Shown here: piece by piece, positions 27,865 through 35,980 of the stretch
Layout: every line of letters begins with the position of its first letter
Position numbering within the stretch: the stretch's first letter is position 1
Origin: Acidobacteriaceae bacterium
GTDB lineage: Bacteria; Acidobacteriota; Terriglobia; Bryobacterales; Bryobacteraceae
Length of the DNA stretch: 64,000 nt
NCBI GenBank assembly: GCA_019240475.1
Contig: JAFAYI010000029.1
Location: 124,001 to 188,000 of the forward strand
Direction of reading: 5' to 3'
Position numbers and translations under genes: made by a program
The notes under the pieces: generated by a model
Told to the model about the DNA's origin: nothing
Seen by the model: only the letters and a program-made list of their open reading frames with translations
The model's database searches: none

Positions 27865-28818
27865 ATGTACAACGGCTCCCCGCGGCGCATGGGTCACGCA
27901 AGACGAGCAACGCTTTCGACGCAGCTTCAAAGAGCCCCCGAGATGGCTCGGTTTCTGCGGCGGGCCGGGCCGGCGTTTTTTCGCCAGATGTCGCGCGAGC
28001 GGAAGCGCGAGATTCTGCCTGCGCCGAACGCGCCAGATCCCAAGGCGTGGCTCCAGCACGGCCTGCATGCCGCGTGGCTTGGCCATAGCACGGTGGTGTT
28101 GATGCTGGATGGCTTCACGATTCTGACCGATCCTGTTTTCAGCGAACGGATCGGCATCAAACTCGGGCGGGTCGTGATCGGCATCAAGCGGCTGGTGGAA
28201 GTCGCTGCGCCCATGAGCGAACTGCCGCCCATCGATTTAGTGCTGCTGTCGCACGCGCACATGGACCATTTCGATCTGCCCACTTTGAGGCAACTGGAAA
28301 ACAGCCGGACCCATGTGGTGACCGCGTATCGCACGTGCGACCTGCTGCGGCCCAAACACTATGCGCAGGTTCATGAACTGCGCTGGAATCAGAGCGTGCA
28401 GATCGGGCCGGCGCGCATACTGGCCTTCGAGGTTGCGCATTGGGGCGCTCGGATGCGCAACGATGTTTACCGCGGATACAACGGCTACTTGATTGAGACA
28501 GAGAAGTATCGTGTCGTCTTCGGAGGCGATACGGCGTACACGGAGTCCTTCAAGCGCGTGCGCTCTTCAAAGCCCTTGCACATGGCCATCATGCCCGTGG
28601 GCGCGTACGATCCGTGGATTCGCGTGCACTGCAATCCCGAGCAGGCCTGGGCCATGGCGAATCACGCGGGCGCCGAGTTCGTGCTGCCGGTTCATCACCA
28701 GACCTTTCAGCTCAGCCACGAACCCGCCCTGGACCCGATTGAGCGGCTGGTGACCGCGGCGGGCGCGCATCCGGAGCGCGTCTGCCTTCAAGAGATCGGA
28801 CAAGAATTCCATCTGTGA
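27865..28818 (+). CDS. Metallo-beta-lactamase-fold hydrolase (NAPE-PLD/UlaG-like)
   Basis: 317 residues from the ATG at 27865 (a GTG lies directly before). The metal motif is HAHMDHFD, with earlier WLGHSTVVLMLDGFTILTDPVF and later FGGDTAYTESF and LPVHHQTFQLS supplying the remaining ligands. This arrangement is that of N-acylphosphatidylethanolamine phospholipase D-like and UlaG-like enzymes. No signal peptide. Substrate not predictable. Confidence 0.87.
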   Translation: MYNGSPRRMGHARRATLSTQLQRAPEMARFLRRAGPAFFRQMSRERKREILPAPNAPDPKAWLQHGLHAAWLGHSTVVLMLDGFTILTDPVFSERIGIKLGRVVIGIKRLVEVAAPMSELPPIDLVLLSHAHMDHFDLPTLRQLENSRTHVVTAYRTCDLLRPKHYAQVHELRWNQSVQIGPARILAFEVAHWGARMRNDVYRGYNGYLIETEKYRVVFGGDTAYTESFKRVRSSKPLHMAIMPVGAYDPWIRVHCNPEQAWAMANHAGAEFVLPVHHQTFQLSHEPALDPIERLVTAAGAHPERVCLQEIGQEFHL

Positions 28819-28828
28819 CAGGCAGTTC

Positions 28829-30991
28829 TTATTTGAACTTCAAGATCTGCCACAGATTGCTATAGTCGTCGGTCCAGGGACGCAGGCGCGGCGGAACATC
28901 GATTCGACTCAGTTGATCCCGGAAGAGCGGATCGTTGAAAAAGTCGGGGCGGTTCGACACTAGGACATACGTGGCGGGGAAGACTTCGGCAGGATCGTCG
29001 CCTTCGCTGTCCACTTGCCAGGCTTGCTTGTGGATTGCATCGGCGGCAAGCTTCACCACGGGCGCGAGATCCAGATAGTGGTTTGAGATGTGCACAGCCA
29101 GGACGCCATCGGGCTTGAGATGTCGCCAGTAGATCTGAAAGGCTTCGCGAGTAAGCAGGTGGATGGGGATGGAATCGCCGGAGAAGGCGTCGATGACCAT
29201 CATGTCGAAGCGTTGGCCTGGTTCGCGCGCGAGGGAGAGCCGGGCATCGCCTAAAACCAGATCGATGTGGGCAGGGCAGTCGGCGAGATAGGTGAACTGC
29301 GTCTTGGCGACACTTATGACAGCCGGATTGATGTCATAGAAGCGCAGGGTGTCGCCGGCGCGTCCATAGGCGGCCAGCGTTCCCGCGCCGAGACCCACTA
29401 CTCCCATGCGCAGAGGCGTCTCCTCTTGAACCGCGCACAACGGGCACCCACGCGCTGAAGCGAAGGCGCCCTGTGCGCTGCCACTGCGTGACAGACTCGT
29501 CCAGGCCAACCCGGCGCCGGAGGTGAATGCGTAATAAGTGGTGGGCTGGTGGCGGAACAACGGATCGACGAATTGAACGCCGTGGATGATGGTGCCGTGG
29601 GTTAATTGGCGGATTTTTCGGCCGTAGTCCACGAACTCGTCCACGCGAAGCGCGCCGTAGAAGTTGCGGGCCAGCAGCTTTGCGTCGCGCACGTCGCGCC
29701 AGGTTTCCCGGCAGGCGTACACGGTGAGCAGTAGCGAAGCGGCGCAGGCGGCGAGCCAGATACCGAAAACGAGATCGGGTCTTTTCGATCGATCGCGATC
29801 GCGCCAGAGCGCGGCGAGAAGAACAGCCGCGCAGGCAACCAGCACGATCGGGTATTCGTACATCGCGGGAAAAACATGCGGCGCGAGGAGTGCAACGAAC
29901 ATCCCGCCAAGCACGCCGCCCGAGGCGAGCGCCAGATAGAAGGTCGTCAGCCGCGAAGCGGGCGGCCGCAGGCGAGCAAGTTCGCCATGGCACGCCATGC
30001 AGCAGACGAACAGGCAGCCCGTGAACAAAGGAACGCCGATGCGGATGGTCTGGTTCTCAAGCGTACGAGTGGCTGCCGCCAGGCAACCGAGCGCGGGGAG
30101 AACCAGAGGAAGGAAGACGACGCGCTTGTACCAGCGCGCGCTTTCAAAGCAGAGAACAAACGTGAGCAAATAGGCGCCAAGCGGAACGACCCATAGCAGC
30201 GGCATGGGCGCAATGTTCTGGGTAAGGAGATTGGTGACGGCCAGGAGCAGCGCGGCGGGGCAAGCGGCGAGCGAAAGCCAGAGCACGAGGCGGCGTTCGG
30301 TTGGCGCGGGATCGAGGTCGTGCGGCGGGGCGGCGGGGCGGGGAGTTCGGCGCGGGGCAAAGAAGGTGGCCGCGAGACAGAGCGCCACGAATACGGCGAA
30401 TCCGATTGACCAACTCCAAGCTTGCTGATGGGCAGTGAGGCGCGGCTCAAAGAGAATGGGATAGCTGAGCAGCGCGAGCAGCGACCCGGCGTTCGAGAGA
30501 GCGAAGTAGCGGTAGGGAAGCGCGCCGTGACGCGCGCCGGCATACCAGCTCTGCAGCAGCGGAGTAGTGGAGGCGAGCAGCAGGTAGGGCAGCCCCACCG
30601 ACGTGGCAAGCGCGCCGAAGAGGTTCCAGGTGGGGTCCGCGCCGGGTCGAGGCTGCCACATCGCGTTCGGAACAATGGGCAGGGCCGCGAGGCTGAGCAG
30701 GAGCAGCGCGCGATGAATCCAAACCTGGATGCGGGAGTGGCTGGAAAAACGGGCAGCAAGCGCATGCGCGTAGAGATACCCGAGCAGCAGTCCGGCCTGG
30801 AAGAAGAGCAGGCAGGCGATCCACACCGCGGCCGAACCGCCGAACCATGGCAGAATGAGCTTGGCCGCGAGCGGCTGGACCAGGAACAGGAGACAGGCGC
30901 TCCCGAATATGGTGATGCCGAATAGCAGCGGCAACGCGGCGGGCGTGGGATGGAGCGTGGGCTGGGCGGCGGCGCGCGCGGATGTCGACAC
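28829..30991 (-). CDS. Membrane protein fused to spermidine-synthase-like domain
   Basis: 720 residues. The first ~430 residues are about 12 hydrophobic segments beginning LLFGITIFGSACLLFLVQPLAAKLILP, an MFS-like module. The C-terminal ~250 residues form a Rossmann spermidine-synthase-like domain: MGVVGLGAGTLAAYGRAGDTLRFYDINP, ...LVLGDARLSL, MMVIDAFSGDSIPIHLL. This is the family annotated as fused MFS/spermidine synthase; its true reaction is not established, and the putrescine-binding motif of soluble SpeE is not obvious. Confidence 0.85.
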   Translation of the reverse strand: MSTSARAAAQPTLHPTPAALPLLFGITIFGSACLLFLVQPLAAKLILPWFGGSAAVWIACLLFFQAGLLLGYLYAHALAARFSSHSRIQVWIHRALLLLSLAALPIVPNAMWQPRPGADPTWNLFGALATSVGLPYLLLASTTPLLQSWYAGARHGALPYRYFALSNAGSLLALLSYPILFEPRLTAHQQAWSWSIGFAVFVALCLAATFFAPRRTPRPAAPPHDLDPAPTERRLVLWLSLAACPAALLLAVTNLLTQNIAPMPLLWVVPLGAYLLTFVLCFESARWYKRVVFLPLVLPALGCLAAATRTLENQTIRIGVPLFTGCLFVCCMACHGELARLRPPASRLTTFYLALASGGVLGGMFVALLAPHVFPAMYEYPIVLVACAAVLLAALWRDRDRSKRPDLVFGIWLAACAASLLLTVYACRETWRDVRDAKLLARNFYGALRVDEFVDYGRKIRQLTHGTIIHGVQFVDPLFRHQPTTYYAFTSGAGLAWTSLSRSGSAQGAFASARGCPLCAVQEETPLRMGVVGLGAGTLAAYGRAGDTLRFYDINPAVISVAKTQFTYLADCPAHIDLVLGDARLSLAREPGQRFDMMVIDAFSGDSIPIHLLTREAFQIYWRHLKPDGVLAVHISNHYLDLAPVVKLAADAIHKQAWQVDSEGDDPAEVFPATYVLVSNRPDFFNDPLFRDQLSRIDVPPRLRPWTDDYSNLWQILKFK

Positions 30992-31014
30992 GGTGAAGTT
31001 GGTCCGCTCGCGTG

Positions 31015-31803
31015 CTAGCTGTGGCGCTGCTTTCGAACGAGCAGCCCGAGAAGCGGAAGCGTGAGCAGAGCAAGCCCGCCTGGTTCCGGCACAGCGTGGA
31101 GATCGGAATTCGGCAGCGCATTTCCGTTCGCATCGTAGAGAGTGAATCCGGTGAGTTCAAAGTCGGCGTATTGTTGGTCGGTGACGCCTGGGACCTCGAC
31201 CCGCTGGAATGCGGACTGGAGCTGGAGGTCGAGCAAGAAGGGTGTTCCAAAGTCGACCGGCACGGTGAGCGAGGCAGAGCCAAGAGTGGAGCTTGACAGC
31301 GTGGTTTGAGCCGGCTCCGGAGTGCCGCCCGCGAAAAGTGTCGGCAGGAGCGCGGGATCGGGGATGCCGTTTTGGATGGCCGAAGCGTCGTAAGCAAAAT
31401 GGAGCGTTAGCGTGCCGGCGCCGGCGGCGCCGAACGCGCTGAGCGGAGAGGATTGCCAGTCGATCAGAGCCTCGGCGTATACGTAGGGAGAGCAATTTGC
31501 GGCGGTTGGGCAACTGGCGGAAGTGTAAGTGGATTCGCCGAGGACGCCGGTTGCGCCGGCGCCGGAGATGACAGCTCCCGAGGGGAATCGTTGCGCGGCG
31601 GTTCCGTTCACGCCGACACTGGCGATGGCGTGGTTACCGCCGATCTGAATGTTGCAGGAGAAGGGAAGCGGCGCGAGGCCCTTATATAGGTCGCAGTACC
31701 CGCGGCCGGGACTGACGGTAGTGGTCGCATCCGGGTACAGCGTGGAGCCGAGGCCAAGAGCCGGAAGCGAGAGAATCGCGAGGAGGAGAAGAGAGAGCCG
31801 CAT
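31015..31803 (-). CDS. PEP-CTERM surface protein
   Basis: 262 residues. Signal peptide LSLLLLAILSLPALGLGS and, at the C-terminus, the sorting signal VPEPGGLALLTLPLLGLLVRKQ: VPEP motif, hydrophobic helix, basic tail. Such proteins are processed by an exosortase and anchored or secreted; no exosortase gene is in the window. The middle is beta-rich with low similarity to anything I recognise. Its start lies ~95 bp from the left end of the mobile island. Confidence 0.85.
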   Translation of the reverse strand: MRLSLLLLAILSLPALGLGSTLYPDATTTVSPGRGYCDLYKGLAPLPFSCNIQIGGNHAIASVGVNGTAAQRFPSGAVISGAGATGVLGESTYTSASCPTAANCSPYVYAEALIDWQSSPLSAFGAAGAGTLTLHFAYDASAIQNGIPDPALLPTLFAGGTPEPAQTTLSSSTLGSASLTVPVDFGTPFLLDLQLQSAFQRVEVPGVTDQQYADFELTGFTLYDANGNALPNSDLHAVPEPGGLALLTLPLLGLLVRKQRHS

Positions 31804-31900
31804 AGAGATCGAGTGTAGTCGATTGTGACAGGTATGGCAGCCGGGGCGCTTTTGTCAACAGCCGAAGATCCGAAGTGACCCACTACCGAGTGAGTGGTGT

Positions 31901-31919
31901 AAATATACTTGACTAAGGA
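31901..31919 (+). repeat. Left terminal inverted repeat of the IS1595 element
   Basis: AAATATACTTGACTAAGGA. Identical in reverse complement to 34857-34875. Contains TTGACT, which doubles as the -35 box of the transposase promoter. Confidence 0.85.
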
Positions 31920-31937
31920 AAGGTTCTGGGCTACGAT
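31909..31937 (+). promoter_or_regulatory. Transposase promoter inside the left repeat
   Basis: TTGACT (31909-31914), 17-bp spacer, TACGAT (31932-31937): a good sigma-70-type match. The expected transcription start is about 31944, the A of the transposase ATG, so the mRNA may be leaderless. Confidence 0.6.
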
Positions 31938-31943
31938 TGAGAC

Positions 31944-32912
31944 ATGGAAGCCGCAGCACCCAAAACCCTTCAGGATGCAATCGTTTACTTCTCAAGTCCT
32001 GACAACTGCTTGAACTATTTGGTTGCGCGGCGATGGCCGAATGGGGTCAGGTGCCCGATCTGCGGCAATACGGAAGTGCATTTCCTAAAGAACCAACGCC
32101 GCTGGGAGTGCAAGGGCGCGAAGCATCCGAAGAAACAATTCTCCGTGAAGGTCGGCACCATCTTTGAGGACTCGGCTATCGGCCTGGACAAGTGGTTGAC
32201 CGCTGTGTGGATGGTTGTCAGCATGAAGAACGGCGTCTCCTCATGGGAGATTCATCGTTCGCTCGGAGTGACCCAGAAGACCGCGTGGTTCATGCTTCAA
32301 CGGATTCGGTTAGGACTCCAGGACCCAAAAGCGCGAAAGCTCTCCGGCCAAGTAGAGGTCGATGAGAGCTACATCGGCGCGAAGGCGCGGAACATGCATC
32401 GAGATCGCAAGGAAAAACTGATGCAAGGCAAAGGCGGCGGGGTCGTGGGCAAGGTGGGCGTACAAGGAATGCTGGAGCGCGGCGGCGAAATCCGGCTTCG
32501 AGTAATCCGCGATTCGCAAACTGGCTCGCTCGTTCCGAACATCCAAGAGAACGTCGAAAGCGGTTCGCATTTATTTACCGACGAAGCGCGGGCTTACTTC
32601 GGATTACAGGCCAATTATGTGCATGACTTCATCAACCATGCGGAAGCGTATGCGATTGGAAATATCCACACTAACGGCCTTGAGAACTTCTGGAGCCTGA
32701 TGAAACGCCAACTCTCCGGTACTTACGTCTCTGTTGAGCCCTTTCATCTATTCCGCTACCTGGACGAGCAAGCCTTCCGCTATAACAATCGCAAAGGCAT
32801 GACTGACGCGGATCGGTTCGATAAGGCGCTAACTCAGATCGTTGGAAAGCGACTCACTTATAAGGAACTGACCGGCAAAACAGGGACTGAGGCTGAGGAA
32901 ACGAGATTCTAG
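31944..32912 (+). CDS. IS1595-family transposase
   Basis: 322 residues. N-terminal zinc-ribbon-like region CPICGN ... RRWEC, then the ISXO2-type DDE catalytic domain: VEVDESYIGAK holds the first Asp, HLFTDEARAYFGL the second, and the late NGLENFWSLMKRQL gives the final acidic residue with the ISXO2 pattern. Full length and uninterrupted, so potentially active. ATG lies seven bases after a -10 box with no Shine-Dalgarno sequence, pointing to leaderless translation. Confidence 0.93.
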   Translation: MEAAAPKTLQDAIVYFSSPDNCLNYLVARRWPNGVRCPICGNTEVHFLKNQRRWECKGAKHPKKQFSVKVGTIFEDSAIGLDKWLTAVWMVVSMKNGVSSWEIHRSLGVTQKTAWFMLQRIRLGLQDPKARKLSGQVEVDESYIGAKARNMHRDRKEKLMQGKGGGVVGKVGVQGMLERGGEIRLRVIRDSQTGSLVPNIQENVESGSHLFTDEARAYFGLQANYVHDFINHAEAYAIGNIHTNGLENFWSLMKRQLSGTYVSVEPFHLFRYLDEQAFRYNNRKGMTDADRFDKALTQIVGKRLTYKELTGKTGTEAEETRF

Positions 32913-32941
32913 ATTCATATCAAGGAGAGGCAAGCGGAAGC

Positions 32942-33109
32942 CTAACTCCGCTCCTTAGGCTTTGGGCCGCGCTTGTTTGGATTCTTCGCGGCTTCCCTCT
33001 TGTACGCCGCAATTCGGCGCTGCATCTCTTCGTGCGAGACGGACAGAAGCTTGTCCATCGTGCGGGTGAATTCCTCGAATTCGGACGGCGTTTCGGGTTC
33101 GGATTTCAT
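32942..33109 (-). CDS. 55-residue basic protein in the mobile element
   Basis: From ATG at 33109 (a longer ATG at 33142 would add 11 residues). The sequence has SEFEEFTRTMDKLLSVSHEEM followed by a lysine-rich C-terminus (KNPNKRGPKPKERS). Short proteins with this F..TM..LL.VSH.E motif are frequent as hypothetical genes in soil bacteria; function unknown. Divergent from the HEPN gene across an 86-bp gap, so it could be an antitoxin-like regulator of that gene, but no direct evidence. Confidence 0.65.
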   Translation of the reverse strand: MKSEPETPSEFEEFTRTMDKLLSVSHEEMQRRIAAYKREAAKNPNKRGPKPKERS

Positions 33110-33195
33110 TGGATTCAGGGTAGCGCAGTTGGGGTGATTCATCGGCCCAATTTAGCGGGCCATTGCGGCGGGAACTGCTGGCATCAAGATAGAGC

Positions 33196-34077
33196 ATGGC
33201 AAGTGCTACGGTGAAAGGGCTAGCCCGTGTACAGAACGGGTCTGTCGCCCCGCCTGTTCCCTTCCCAGCCACGCTGGGAACCCCTTACAGGCTGGTGACG
33301 CTGTGGGACATTGTGAACCTTCTCGACGGCGACGAACTTGTCTCTCTTTGGTCCAATCTTCTGGATCTTTGGATGGGATTCGATATGACGGGACATTCCG
33401 CCGTCGAGCTGGAAGAGGCGCGAACGAAGCTGGGTCGCGTAGCGAAGTTATGTCATGACTTCGGTTGGTCAAGCCTCGGCGATCAGGCATCAAGGCTCTT
33501 GAAGCGCGCTGAAGATGGAGAAAGGGGTCCTGTAATGAGCGCACTTGCTGATGATTTGCGGCTTGGCATCGAAGATGGACTCGGCAGATTACGACTTGTG
33601 GCGCTCGATGAACGAGACCACCCCTACTTTGAAAACGCAACGTTGAAGCTGTGCCGATCCGCCCTCCGTCCCGAGTTCTCATCTTCTGAGGAAGAATTGA
33701 ATCTCGCTGGTAAGGCGCTAGCACTTGGCCTAAGCACGGCTTCGGTATCTCACGCTATGCGCTCAGTTGAAGCTAGCCTTCACGTACTCGCCAGACTGCT
33801 CGGCATTGGGTTTGGCACCCCTGTCGAGTTGCAGGATTGGGCAGTACTCACCCAGAAGATACAGGCAGAAATAGACAAGCAGCAGAAGCTACCCAGGGGC
33901 GAATCTAAGTCCGAAAAGCAACAGACGTTAGCGCAACTAGTCCTAAACGCGGACCACTTTCGGCTTGCGTGGCGTAACCACGTACAACACGCACGCGAGA
34001 AGTATGAGGATGAGGAGGCGCGCAAGGTCCTAGCGCATGTTGGCGATTATCTAAAGATTCTCTCGGACACTGCGTAG
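33196..34077 (+). CDS. HEPN-motif protein, mobile-element cargo
   Basis: 293 residues, mostly helical. Near the C-terminus it has WRNHVQH (Arg260-Asn261-x3-His265) followed by a tyrosine/acidic segment and LAHVGDYLKILSD. This is the R-N-x3-H (Rx4-6H) signature and downstream helix of HEPN ribonucleases. The N-terminal two thirds are not recognised. HEPN RNases act in toxin-antitoxin, abortive infection and other defence systems. It is convergent with the RusA-like gene and divergent from a 55-residue basic protein. Function as a ribonuclease is inferred from the motif only. Confidence 0.72.
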   Translation: MASATVKGLARVQNGSVAPPVPFPATLGTPYRLVTLWDIVNLLDGDELVSLWSNLLDLWMGFDMTGHSAVELEEARTKLGRVAKLCHDFGWSSLGDQASRLLKRAEDGERGPVMSALADDLRLGIEDGLGRLRLVALDERDHPYFENATLKLCRSALRPEFSSSEEELNLAGKALALGLSTASVSHAMRSVEASLHVLARLLGIGFGTPVELQDWAVLTQKIQAEIDKQQKLPRGESKSEKQQTLAQLVLNADHFRLAWRNHVQHAREKYEDEEARKVLAHVGDYLKILSDTA

Positions 34078-34108
34078 TAGGTCAAACGGGGGCATGGGAT
34101 CTTGTCAC

Positions 34109-34777
34109 CTATATCAGCCGGTTCCCCGCAAACAGCGCCGATGGGTCGAACACCTGAACACGAATAACTAAATGCACATCGTGCAGGCGCTCGCCTTCCT
34201 CCATCGGTGTTAGTAGCCGATCAGTGGTCACCGACACGCTGGTGATTAAGCTGTCATCTTCTAGCAGGCAGAAGAATGGATCTTCGCCGTCTCGCGGTGG
34301 CCCGTCTACGTTCGATAGTGTTTGCGGCATCGTTAGGGCATCCAGCAGCGTCTTGATCCGGTTATCGATGTCGCCGCCATGCTTGACCAAGTTGCCTGGA
34401 TTGTCTCGGCGCAGGAAGAGGACATCCAGCGCACAGGTCAGGCCGCCCTCTTTGCGAATAAGGGGAACAAACCTGTACCCACACCGCGAATACTCATCTG
34501 CGACGTGTTCAACCCATGTCTTAGCGCCGCGCGCATCCTTGTGCGCTAGTATCACTTCTTCGCTATTTGGTCTCGAACTGCTCGCAAAGTTTGGCGGCGG
34601 GCAGCGGAGAAAATACTCCTCACGTTGCCGCCGCAAACCTGGATGTTGCTCCCACAGCTCTGCAAGTTGCCGATGAAACTCTTGGCGTATCGCGTGCTTT
34701 TGGCGCACGTTTCCAGAACCGCTACTTGCGTTTTCGGGCCGCAGTCCGCCCTTGTAGGTGAGTCTAAATTCCAGCAT
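34109..34777 (-). CDS. RusA-like endonuclease-fold protein, mobile-element cargo
   Basis: 222 residues from ATG 34777; a longer TTG start would lie in the -35 box itself. MLEFRLTYKGGLRP is a plausible first strand. The central motif GGDIDNRIKTLLDALTMPQ followed by LLEDDSLITSVSV matches the conserved D-x-D-N..K..xD.L and DD segments of RusA Holliday-junction resolvases, whose aspartates bind metal. At 222 residues it is about twice the size of RusA (~120), with extra N- and middle sections. Resolvase activity is unproven; it could be an effector nuclease. Confidence 0.62.
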   Translation of the reverse strand: MLEFRLTYKGGLRPENASSGSGNVRQKHAIRQEFHRQLAELWEQHPGLRRQREEYFLRCPPPNFASSSRPNSEEVILAHKDARGAKTWVEHVADEYSRCGYRFVPLIRKEGGLTCALDVLFLRRDNPGNLVKHGGDIDNRIKTLLDALTMPQTLSNVDGPPRDGEDPFFCLLEDDSLITSVSVTTDRLLTPMEEGERLHDVHLVIRVQVFDPSALFAGNRLI

Positions 34778-34838
34778 GAGCGTCGATGAATCAGGCGGCT
34801 CAAAGCAAGGCAGCGCCTGAGTCGTCGGGAACGCTTCA

Positions 34839-34867
34839 ATGGTAGCGGATACGGTATCCTTAGTCAA
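34839..34867 (-). promoter_or_regulatory. Promoter of the RusA-like gene inside the right repeat
   Basis: On the minus strand TTGACT (34867-34862), 17-bp spacer, TACCAT (34844-34839). It mirrors the left-end promoter in position and spacing, so the two element ends drive inward transcription of opposite outer genes. Confidence 0.55.
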
Positions 34868-34875
34868 GTATATTT
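34857..34875 (-). repeat. Right terminal inverted repeat of the IS1595 element
   Basis: Reverse complement reads AAATATACTTGACTAAGGA, identical to 31901-31919 over 19 bp; similarity weakens immediately outside. Carries the -35 box of the minus-strand cargo gene. Confidence 0.85.
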
Positions 34876-35029
34876 GTAACTTAGCAGTTTACATAATATC
34901 TGTTATCGGCCATTCCTTGTGCGATCGCCAGGGCTTGATCACTCGCCCACCGTTACCTTCGACATCCCCCATTCTCCCTGCCCGCCTCCCCGGTAGTCCC
35001 GCATCCTCTTTCTCCGCTACAATGAACCC

Positions 35030-35980
35030 ATGTTGGAGACCACCGAGAAGATCTGGCACAATGGCCGGCTCATTGCCTGGGACGAGGCCAAAATTCACGT
35101 TCTGTCGCACGTCATAAGCTACGGCAGCTCGGTGTTTGAAGGCGTCCGCTGCTATGAGACCAAGCAAGGGCCAGCCATTTTTCGCGGCCGCGAACATATG
35201 CGCCGCCTGGTGGATTCCGCCAAAATCTACCGCATGGAGATTCCGTATTCGGTAGACGAACTGACCCACGCGTTGACCGAAGTCGTCGGCGCGAATAAGG
35301 TCACGCCCTGTTACATCCGGCCCATCGTTTTGCGGGGCTACGGCGATGTCGGCGTGCTCCCGAAAAACAACCCCATCGAGACCTATATTGCCTGTTATCC
35401 CTGGGGCCGTTATCTCGGCCAAGAAGCCATCGAAGACGGCGTGGATGTATGCGTTTCCTCCTGGACGCGCATTGCGCCAAATACTCTACCGGCACTTTCA
35501 AAAGCAGGCGCTAACTATATGAATTCTCAGCTGATTCGTATGGAAGCGGCAGTCAACGGCTATACGGAAGGTATTGCCTTAGATGACAACGGCTACATCA
35601 GTGAAGGCTCAGGGGAAAACATCTTCGTCATTCGCGACGGCCGGATTCTGACGCCGCCGCTCGGCGCTTCCGTTCTGCCGGGGATCACGCGCGACAGTAT
35701 TATCAAGCTGGCGGCCCAGCTCGGCATACCGGTTATTGAAACCATCATCCCCCGCGAGATGCTCTACGTCGCCGACGAAGTATTCTTCACCGGCACGGCT
35801 GCCGAAGTAACGCCGATCCGCAGCGTCGACCGTATTCCGGTGGGCGGCGGTCATCGCGGACCTATCACAGAGAAAATCCAGCGCCGCTTCTTCGAAGTGG
35901 TTCAAGGGAACGCAGCCGATGAGTTTGGCTGGCTGACTCCTGTCGGCGGGGTGCGCGAAAGCGAAACCGTCTCGGTTTAG
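35030..35980 (+). CDS. ilvE: Branched-chain amino acid aminotransferase
   Basis: 316 residues, class IV PLP aminotransferase. Transaminates leucine, isoleucine and valine with 2-oxoglutarate. LSHVISYGSSVFEGVRCY, IRPIVLRGYGDVG, the PLP lysine in LPALSKAGANYMNS, and GYISEGSGENIFVIRDG are the signature segments. It lies 155 bp to the right of the mobile element with no obvious operon partner. Confidence 0.95.
   Translation: MLETTEKIWHNGRLIAWDEAKIHVLSHVISYGSSVFEGVRCYETKQGPAIFRGREHMRRLVDSAKIYRMEIPYSVDELTHALTEVVGANKVTPCYIRPIVLRGYGDVGVLPKNNPIETYIACYPWGRYLGQEAIEDGVDVCVSSWTRIAPNTLPALSKAGANYMNSQLIRMEAAVNGYTEGIALDDNGYISEGSGENIFVIRDGRILTPPLGASVLPGITRDSIIKLAAQLGIPVIETIIPREMLYVADEVFFTGTAAEVTPIRSVDRIPVGGGHRGPITEKIQRRFFEVVQGNAADEFGWLTPVGGVRESETVSV

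Larger units (their letters stand above)
31898..34878. mobile_element. IS1595-family element with three cargo genes
   Basis: About 2.98 kb bounded by perfect 19-bp inverted repeats (31901-31919 and 34857-34875). Contents in order: IS1595-type transposase (+), short basic protein (-), HEPN-motif protein (+), RusA-like protein (-). The four genes fill the interval with short gaps. Codon use appears less GC-rich than in the flanking genes. The exact ends are uncertain by a few bases, and I see no matching 8-bp target duplication, so the ends may have decayed. Passenger genes are known in some IS1595 groups, but this cargo set is not one I know. Confidence 0.78.

Noticed and set aside
31876..31897. 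TGACCCACTACCGAGTGAGT as outer end of the IS1595 element
   Set aside because: It resembles ends I associate with IS1595-type elements, but no matching sequence is found beyond 34875, so the shared 19-bp repeat is used as boundary.
33196..34077. HEPN protein as abortive-infection AbiV/AbiF-type gene
   Set aside because: Only the RNxxxH motif supports HEPN; I see no specific similarity to a named Abi family.
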